Source: Dehalococcoidia bacterium (GTDB lineage Bacteria; Chloroflexota; Dehalococcoidia; SZUA-161). Taken from it: DNA of 23,168 nt. The stretch is from assembly GCA_004376205.1 (NCBI GenBank), contig SOKG01000006.1, positions 1 to 23,168 on the forward strand, read 5' to 3'. Positions 23,099 to 23,168 of this stretch are shown here, in pieces. Within the stretch, counting starts at the first letter, position 1. Each line of letters opens with the position of its first letter. The notes beneath the pieces were generated by a model. That model did not search any database, was not told the origin of the DNA, and saw nothing but the letters and a program-made list of their open reading frames with translations. Made by a program: the position numbers and the translations under genes.

Positions 23099-23168
23099 TG
23101 CCTGCTGACAGCGTTTGGCTACACAACCCCAGTTCTTCTCGTCCTCCCGTTAGGCAAGGAGCCAGGTA

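Overview
The window reads as chromosomal DNA of an anaerobic or facultative bacterium. The gene families and their order (rpmH-rnpA-yidD-yidC-khpB, a purF-purM-purH operon, YlxR after NusA) suggest a Chloroflexota / Dehalococcoidia-like lineage. That placement comes from general resemblance only, since no 16S or marker search was possible. The sigma-70-type promoters, strong Shine-Dalgarno sites and very tight gene packing are clear. I see no tRNA, rRNA, CRISPR array, IS element or prophage.

Positions 1-14913 are all on the minus strand and are mostly housekeeping. From upstream to downstream in the direction of transcription they are: a purine operon (purF, purM, purH) that continues into a GalT/HIT-like protein and a family-2 glycosyltransferase; a leucyl aminopeptidase with a metallo-beta-lactamase-fold protein; the ribosomal protein L34 / RNase P protein / YidD / PQQ-propeller lipoprotein / YidC / KhpB cluster; an enoyl-CoA hydratase-family gene; and nusA followed by a partial ylxR at the window edge. 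Several units have near-consensus promoters. nusA carries a perfect terminator-like hairpin between its promoter and its start codon.

Positions 15146-23098 are on the plus strand and are accessory. A soluble three-PAS histidine kinase is followed one base later by a response regulator with a degenerate HD-GYP-like output domain. After a 368-base gap comes a 1128-residue fusion of a molybdopterin (Mo/W-bisPGD) oxidoreductase with a complete cysteine desulfurase, and then an EgtD-type histidine N-alpha-trimethyltransferase.

The fusion and EgtD together look like an oxygen-independent ergothioneine pathway. EgtD would trimethylate histidine to hercynine. The desulfurase half would take sulfur from cysteine. 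The molybdopterin half would use it to form the C-S bond at the imidazole. From memory, a 'metallopterin-dependent ergothioneine synthase' of this general kind has been described from Caldithrix abyssi, so the concept is not wholly new. The locus here is the outstanding feature of the window.
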